Source: Robiginitalea myxolifaciens (GTDB lineage: Bacteria > Bacteroidota > Bacteroidia > Flavobacteriales > Flavobacteriaceae). From it: DNA of 64,000 nucleotides. The notes below the pieces were generated by a model, which worked only from the letters and a program-made list of their open reading frames with translations, did no database searches and was not told the origin of the DNA. Positions 58,878 to 64,000 of this stretch are shown here, in pieces. A program made the position numbers and the translations under genes. Position 1 is the first letter of the stretch; the number at the start of each line of letters is the position of its first letter. Location: positions 396,450 through 460,449 of the forward strand of contig NZ_FOYQ01000001.1 of assembly GCF_900115205.1 (NCBI RefSeq), written 5' to 3'.

Positions 58878-61800
58878 ATGCGGATTATGAAAGCTAAGAA
58901 CTTCCTACTATGCGCCCTGCTGCTGGGCGGTCTGTCTGTTTATGGACAGGTAAAAATCGGCGACAACCCTCAAAATATTGACCTGGCATCCCTCCTGGAA
59001 CTGGAGAGTACAGATAAGGCCCTGGTCTTAAGCCGGGTAACCACCGCCGAAATGAATGCCATTGTTCCCCTGGAAGGAGCTATTGTATTCAACACGGATA
59101 TCGCCTGCCTGTTTTACTACGAAGGCACCCAGTGGATCAACCTTTGCGAGGAACTCCCGCTGGAATTTACGACCGACGCCATTGTGAATACAGCCGAAAC
59201 CATGGTGATTACCCTGAACGGGGATGCCGTGAACTTCGAAGTGGGCGAAATCAGCAGCGAAAACATAGTGGATTTTAGTATTGGGGGGATTGATATTCAG
59301 AACAACGCCGTTACAGCGGATAAACTAGCCCCGAATTCCGTGGGCTCCGAAGAATTACAGGACAATACCATTACCGACCTGGAAATGGATTATACCGAAG
59401 TTACCCTGGCCGACTTCACCAATGATGCCGGGTTTATTACAGGGGCGAACATTATCAGCGCAGATGCCGGAAACAATATTACGGCAGGTACCGATGGGGG
59501 CGCCTATTTCAACGCTGAGCCCTTCGAAATCGCCATCAACAACCTGCAGGACGACCTGGACTTAAAAGAAGATGTCGCCAACAAATCCACCGATGTTACC
59601 CTGGGCAACTCGGATATCCTCTACCCTTCTCAAAATGCGGTGAAGACCTATGTGGATAACGTGGTTGGGGGCTCGGCCCAGACCATCGTCAGTACCGATG
59701 GCGGAAACAGTATTACAGCCGGGGGTGACGGTGGGGCATTCCTCAATATTACACCGCTTCAGAATCAGGTAACTACAGTACAAAACGACCTGGCTACCCA
59801 CGTGGGAGCCGATGCCGACCTCAGTGCAACCAATGAGCAAATCACGAGCATTGTGCTCAACGGGAACGATTTGGAAATTACTGAAGGCGGGGTTGTCATT
59901 ACAGGAGATCTCAGTGCGCTTGCCGGAGCCGGGGCGCAGAATTTGGCCGGGGTCCTTGCAACCGGAAACGACGGAGGTGCTGCACAAATCAAAAACATAC
60001 TCGATCCGACCGATCCACAGGATGCAGCCACCAAAGCCTATGTGGATGCCGAAATTGCCGGTGTTGGCGGCGGGGGAACCCAGGATTTAAATAGTGTTCT
60101 TACACAGGGCAGTGATGCCGGGGCACAGCAAATTAACAACCTTGCCGATCCTACGCTGGATCAGGATGCGGCCACCAAAGCCTATGTAGATGCGGTTGCC
60201 GGTGGTGGCGCGGTAGAAGTTGCCGATCAGGTTACCATCGTAGGGGTGGGTTCCATGGGTGATCCTTTCCGGGTTGCCGATGGGGGTATCGATACCGACC
60301 AGCTGGCCGACGACGCGGTTACCGGACCCAAAATCCTCGACGGTACTATTGTAACTGCAGATATCGCGGATAACTCCGTAACCATTGAAAAGATCCTGAA
60401 CGGAGCCCCGGGTCAGGTTCTGACGTCAGATGCCATGGGCGATGTTATTTGGGCTGCTCCTAGCGCGGGTACCGTTGCTTCAGACGCCACCCTTATCGGA
60501 GACGGTACAGCGGGAAATGAATTAGGCCTGGCCGATGACGCGGTAACAACCGCCAAAATATTGGACGGTGAAGTACAAACCGATGACCTTGCCGATGAAA
60601 ACGTAACCCCTGCCAAAATCGAGGCAGGAGCTGCCGGGGAGGTACTCACCACGGACGGAGCCGGCGATGTGGTTTGGGCAGCACCAACTGCTGGTGCTGT
60701 GGGTACGGATGCTACGCTGATAGGAGATGGAACAGTAGGTAACGAACTTGGCCTGGCCGACGACGCGGTAACAACCGCCAAAATATTGGATGGGGAAGTA
60801 CAGACAGATGATATTGCAGACAACAATGTGACGGTTGACAAAATTGCCGAAGGAACTGACGGACAAGTTCTGACCACGGATGGAGCCGGGGATGTGATAT
60901 GGGATACCCTTAACGCAGATGAAGTTGCATTCGACGGTCTAACATCATCATTAACCGCAACCGATGTGCAGGGAGCGATCGATGAAGTTGTAGCTAATTT
61001 AGGAGCCACGGGCGATCCCAATGGAGTGTTTTTTGCAGATGCTGGCACGGGAGCTCCTATCACCGACGAACCTGGCTTCTCTTGGAACCCCGCCTTGCGA
61101 TTTAATACCGGAGGATTGGGAATTGGATTAGATGGTGATCCACACGGTGACCTTACCAAGGTGCATATTCGAGAGCAGGTTACAGGTATCGCCTACCCCT
61201 TGATGTTACAGAACGACAATACGGCAAATGGCAATACTGTTGGTCTTTTATTTTCTGTAAGCGCCACTACACCAACACCTTATGCAAAAGGTGCTATTGT
61301 ATTCGAGCGGGTTGATGGATTCGGGGACGGAAGTATTCACTTTTTGCAAAATACTGGCAATGTACTTTCCGGTCCTACACTAAATGATGCCAAGTTTACG
61401 GTCACCTATCAAGGTGACGCGGGAATAGGTACTCGAACACCAAATGCCAAATTAGAGGTAGAAGGAGAAACGCTCACCGAGAGCCTGGAGAATGAAGGAT
61501 TCTATACCGATGAAAATGGCGTTACGGGTACACCCGGTCAAGTCCTGACCGCTACAGCAACAGGTACGGCCTGGGCCGCTGCCGGAGGTGGCGGAACCGT
61601 TAACGTAGACGGCACCACCATTACCGGAGACGGCGATGGCACTCCGCTTGCCGTAGGAACAATTTCAGGAGGTCCGGGAGGCCAAATTGCAGCTAATTCA
61701 ATTACTCAAGGGGACATTGATACTGACGCCATAGGAAGCGGTGAAATTATAGACGATGCCGTTGGCGAATCCGAAATTCAAGATGCTGCAGTAACTCCTG

Positions 61801-62159
61801 CCAAAATAGAACCCAGTCTGAACGACGGGGATGTCCTCACCACCACGGGAGGGGCAGTTGTTTGGGCCGCTCCAGCCACCTCCGCGGTTTCTGTTTGGGG
61901 AAAAGTAAATGGAAATTCAAATGCGCTTACCAAGGGCAACGGGATTTCCGGTATAACGAGCGCGGGTAATGGCCAATTCACCATAAACTTTACTGCTGCT
62001 CTGGCAGATTCGAATTATACAGTACAACTTTCCGCGACGGGCGACTACCGCATTTATGTTGTAGTGCAAACCAATAATTCCATGGATATTGAAGTAAGGA
62101 ATAATATTACGGATGCTTTAGAGGATCCTTCATTCTTCTTTGTAAGCATCATCGAATAA
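58878..62159 (+). CDS. Large secreted tail-fibre-like repeat protein
   Basis: 1093 residues (ATG 58878 or 58887). A signal peptide (to about residue 23) is followed by the flavobacterial N-terminal module (about 24-95: LLELESTDKALVLSRVTTAEMNAI, IVFNT). Repeated short beta units of phage-tail-fibre type follow: two QDAATKAYVDA units 48 residues apart and three 75-residue units (LADDAVT..KILDG, VLTTDGAGDVVWAAP, ATLIGDG). After a globular insert (about 710-870, DPNGVFFADAGTG, IGTRTPNAKLEVEG) comes a receptor-tip-like C-terminal domain (about 1000-1093, SVWGKVNGNSNALTKGNGISG). No membrane anchor or type 9 sorting signal is seen. It ends one base before the next gene. Adhesin function is inference. 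Confidence 0.85.
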   Translation: MRIMKAKNFLLCALLLGGLSVYGQVKIGDNPQNIDLASLLELESTDKALVLSRVTTAEMNAIVPLEGAIVFNTDIACLFYYEGTQWINLCEELPLEFTTDAIVNTAETMVITLNGDAVNFEVGEISSENIVDFSIGGIDIQNNAVTADKLAPNSVGSEELQDNTITDLEMDYTEVTLADFTNDAGFITGANIISADAGNNITAGTDGGAYFNAEPFEIAINNLQDDLDLKEDVANKSTDVTLGNSDILYPSQNAVKTYVDNVVGGSAQTIVSTDGGNSITAGGDGGAFLNITPLQNQVTTVQNDLATHVGADADLSATNEQITSIVLNGNDLEITEGGVVITGDLSALAGAGAQNLAGVLATGNDGGAAQIKNILDPTDPQDAATKAYVDAEIAGVGGGGTQDLNSVLTQGSDAGAQQINNLADPTLDQDAATKAYVDAVAGGGAVEVADQVTIVGVGSMGDPFRVADGGIDTDQLADDAVTGPKILDGTIVTADIADNSVTIEKILNGAPGQVLTSDAMGDVIWAAPSAGTVASDATLIGDGTAGNELGLADDAVTTAKILDGEVQTDDLADENVTPAKIEAGAAGEVLTTDGAGDVVWAAPTAGAVGTDATLIGDGTVGNELGLADDAVTTAKILDGEVQTDDIADNNVTVDKIAEGTDGQVLTTDGAGDVIWDTLNADEVAFDGLTSSLTATDVQGAIDEVVANLGATGDPNGVFFADAGTGAPITDEPGFSWNPALRFNTGGLGIGLDGDPHGDLTKVHIREQVTGIAYPLMLQNDNTANGNTVGLLFSVSATTPTPYAKGAIVFERVDGFGDGSIHFLQNTGNVLSGPTLNDAKFTVTYQGDAGIGTRTPNAKLEVEGETLTESLENEGFYTDENGVTGTPGQVLTATATGTAWAAAGGGGTVNVDGTTITGDGDGTPLAVGTISGGPGGQIAANSITQGDIDTDAIGSGEIIDDAVGESEIQDAAVTPAKIEPSLNDGDVLTTTGGAVVWAAPATSAVSVWGKVNGNSNALTKGNGISGITSAGNGQFTINFTAALADSNYTVQLSATGDYRIYVVVQTNNSMDIEVRNNITDALEDPSFFFVSIIE
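60312..60986 (+). repeat. Three 225-bp tandem coding repeats
   Basis: Copies begin near 60312, 60537 and 60762; the start GACGCGGT and a 29-base stretch ending in AAAATATTGGA are identical between copies two and three. Each codes 75 residues; the third copy diverges at its end. Confidence 0.85.
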
Positions 62160-62160
62160 T

Positions 62161-63312
62161 ATGCGATTTGCAATAAACATAGCGCTCATTTTCCTGGGAG
62201 GGATGCCCACGGCACTCGCCCAACCTGCCCTGCAGCACTACGGAGGAATGCAGATGCACGATGGGGCGCAGGTGGGTATGCACACAGACCTGGTCAACGA
62301 GGCTGTTTTTGATCAAAATCAGGGCCTGCTTGGCTTCTATGGAGATAATACCCTTGTAGTTAGCGGTTCTGTGGCACCGGGGTTTTTCGATGTGGAAATT
62401 GCGGCCCCCTTTGGTGTGGAATTGCAACTGCCCTTGCTCATTGGCAATAACCTCAATTTCATTATCGGGGATTTCCGAACGGATCGCGCCCTGGCCGATC
62501 GTTATATTGGCATGTTGCAAAATGGATTTACCAATGGGGAATCCGACGCTTCCAAGGTAGATGGTTTTGCCCTGTTTACCCAGCAAAGCACCATTGTATT
62601 TCCGGTGGGAGATATTGACCAGTTACGGCCCCTCACTTATCAGGCCGGGGCACCTGCGGCTATAGCCAAGTGTGCCTATTTCCGGGACGACCCCACGAAT
62701 TCTGCTCAGTATGGTTTCCTGGATCCAACCTTTAAGCCCCCGACCATAGAGAATATAGGAACCCGGGAATTCTGGCGCCTCGAAGCCGACCAACCCGGCA
62801 CAGTTACCCTCACCTGGAATCCGGATAGCGACCTGGAACTGCTGACGGATGATCTCGGTAAAATTGAATTGGTGGGCTGGGATAAGGCTTCCTCTCGCTG
62901 GGTACCCATTGGCACAGCTACCCGCGCGGGAGACCTGCAAAATGGTTTTGCGATCTCCGAAACCATTGTTCCGGACGAGTACGAGGTGCTCACCTTTGCA
63001 GGGTTGGGCGAACCGGAAGAGTTACTCGATCTGCCGAATTATTATTTGAGTCCGAACGGGGATAACATCAACGACTTCCTGGTCATCGAAGAGCTGATCG
63101 ATTCGCCGAATAACGAACTGCGCATCTATGACCGCCGTGGTCTTCTGGTATATACTGCAGATAATTACACCGGGGATTTTCAGGGAATATCCAACACCAA
63201 CAATCTCGTTGTAGACCGCGATGCAGGCCTTCCGGAGGGAATCTACTTCTATATTGTCCGAATGCTCGACCTGAATTTGGAATATCAGGGCTTTCTCTAC
63301 TTACGTCGATGA
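62161..63312 (+). CDS. Exported protein with gliding-motility (CHU_C, type 9 secretion) end
   Basis: 383 residues. Signal peptide MRFAINIALIFLGGMPTALAQ. A body (22-280) without recognised domain but with TLTWNPDSDLELLTDDLGKIELVGWDKASS, resembling other flavobacterial surface proteins. The last 100 residues, from YYLSPNGDNINDFLVIEEL through LRIYDRRGLLVYTADNY to GIYFYIVRML, match the gliding motility-associated C-terminal (CHU_C) domain, the type B sorting signal of type 9 secretion. One base after the tail-fibre gene, it probably acts with it on the cell surface. Confidence 0.88.
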   Translation: MRFAINIALIFLGGMPTALAQPALQHYGGMQMHDGAQVGMHTDLVNEAVFDQNQGLLGFYGDNTLVVSGSVAPGFFDVEIAAPFGVELQLPLLIGNNLNFIIGDFRTDRALADRYIGMLQNGFTNGESDASKVDGFALFTQQSTIVFPVGDIDQLRPLTYQAGAPAAIAKCAYFRDDPTNSAQYGFLDPTFKPPTIENIGTREFWRLEADQPGTVTLTWNPDSDLELLTDDLGKIELVGWDKASSRWVPIGTATRAGDLQNGFAISETIVPDEYEVLTFAGLGEPEELLDLPNYYLSPNGDNINDFLVIEELIDSPNNELRIYDRRGLLVYTADNYTGDFQGISNTNNLVVDRDAGLPEGIYFYIVRMLDLNLEYQGFLYLRR

Positions 63313-63464
63313 GCCAGTTAACCATCCGTTTTCGATTAAACGTCCCTTTCAGACGATTAGGGAAAGTTTTGCTGATTTTCACAACAGCTAAGGGCTATTT
63401 CCCAACAAATTAATGACTTGCGATACCCCCGGCAGTATTTTTATAGTACCAAATCTATTGGGCT

Positions 63465-64000
63465 ATGAAACGATTTATACCAGCAATTTGTCTACTATTT
63501 TCTATCTCTTTGGGAGCACAACTCAAGGTTGGTGAACGACCGAGTCAAATTCACCCAAATTCCGTCCTTGAATTGGAAAGTTCTGACAAAGCATTGGTCT
63601 TGCCCCGTTTGACAACTGCTCAAATGAACGCAATATCACCCCTTACCGGGGCAGTTGTATACAACAGGGACGAAGAAGCATTGTACTATTTTGTAGCTGA
63701 TTCCTGGTATCGCGTCAGTGGTGCTGCCAGCCGTGACTTACGGTTTATCAATAATAACGATGGAACTTTTACAATTGTCTATGGAGACGGATCTACATTT
63801 CAGTCACAAGATTTGACAGGACCGGCTGGACCGGCTGGAGAAAAAGGCGAGCCGGGAGATCCGGCTACTGATGATCAACAAATCACCGACTTTAGCCTGG
63901 ATGGAAATATCCTGACCCTGACTCTTGAAAACGGGGGAACTCAGACTGTAGACTTATCCGGTTATGTCAGCACAGACAACCAAGATTTGACCGGAGCCAC
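63465..64000 (+). CDS. Collagen-like paralog of the tail-fibre protein, 3' end cut by window
   Basis: The first 178 residues of a longer protein, from ATG 63465; no stop before the window edge. A signal peptide (MKRFIPAICLLFSISLGAQ) and an N-terminal module close to that of the 1093-residue protein (SVLELESSDKALVLPRLTTAQMNAIS against LLELESTDKALVLSRVTTAEMNAI). Then five Gly-X-Y triplets (residues 119-133, GPAGPAGEKGEPGDP) and units QQITDFSLDGNILTLTLENGG. Collagen-like stalks plus this module are typical of Bacteroidota surface fibres. Separated from the previous gene by 152 bases with no clear promoter box. Confidence 0.87.
   Translation, partial: MKRFIPAICLLFSISLGAQLKVGERPSQIHPNSVLELESSDKALVLPRLTTAQMNAISPLTGAVVYNRDEEALYYFVADSWYRVSGAASRDLRFINNNDGTFTIVYGDGSTFQSQDLTGPAGPAGEKGEPGDPATDDQQITDFSLDGNILTLTLENGGTQTVDLSGYVSTDNQDLTGA

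Noticed and set aside
60312..60986. Regular repeats as a CRISPR array
   Set aside because: Period is 225 bases, the whole unit is repeated and coding, and no cas genes are present.
60413..61159. Long minus-strand frame opposite the tail-fibre repeats
   Set aside because: Low-complexity product rich in Ser, Pro and Thr made by the codon bias of the repeat gene; no start context or family.
58878..64000. Prophage tail module
   Set aside because: Signal peptides and a type 9 sorting domain are present; no capsid, terminase, baseplate, lysis or integrase genes.

Overview
This window looks like chromosomal DNA of a marine-type member of the Flavobacteriaceae (Bacteroidota). Pointers are a free-standing ribosomal protein bTHX gene, Bacteroidota-type promoters (TAnnTTTG -7 boxes, one pair with matching -33 TTTG boxes), few obvious Shine-Dalgarno sites, a type 9 secretion (CHU_C-like) sorting domain, the N-terminal module common on flavobacterial surface proteins, and the order rsfS-ftsH-LUD-cdsA-psd-ACBP. 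Genus cannot be set from the sequence alone. No tRNA, rRNA, CRISPR array, insertion sequence or integrase was seen, so nearly all of it reads as ordinary vertically inherited chromosome.

Left part (1-20 kb): the end of an M20 peptidase, a divergent PEP carboxylase, a UDG-like protein, the tiny bTHX gene, yaaA, an RluA-type pseudouridine synthase with a PASTA membrane protein, ddl and coaD, a PAS histidine kinase with an overlapping single-domain response regulator, an M14 lipoprotein peptidase, NUDIX/pyrE (divergent), birA, and a long operon linking ribosome silencing, FtsH proteolysis and phosphatidylethanolamine synthesis (cdsA, psd, ACBP).

Middle (20-41 kb): a compact minus-strand group (LRR lipoprotein, sterol-desaturase-like enzyme, creatininase-like hydrolase), an OmpR/HisKA two-component pair, valS with an apparent leader terminator, a DUF1573 protein, a PDZ protease with two aspartic motifs, an aminotransferase with murB, two ECF sigma factors (one with an anti-sigma factor), lipA-gap-hybrid kinase, lpxK, a Nif3-family protein and a coiled-coil protein with a degenerated zinc ribbon.

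Right part (41-64 kb): kmo and kynU (kynurenine pathway, about 7.5 kb apart) flank a light/DNA-repair cassette (DUF2256, DASH cryptochrome, iron-sulfur photolyase), clpP, an MscS channel and a third ECF sigma factor. Then follow an MFS carrier, GNAT, O-methyltransferase, PAP2 phosphatase, tatA, an M1 peptidase, a DUF6702-like protein and two tandem paralogs with a carboxypeptidase-like regulatory domain. The window ends in a surface-protein locus: a 1093-residue tail-fibre-like repeat protein, a protein with a CHU_C-type end, and the start of a collagen-like paralog cut by the window edge.

The points most worth a second look are the promoter-hairpin-terminator arrangement upstream of valS, a 19-bp plus-strand RNA hairpin with its own -7 box between two minus-strand genes, the tail-fibre-like surface locus, the photolyase cassette and a PEP carboxylase with an Asp where the family has a His.
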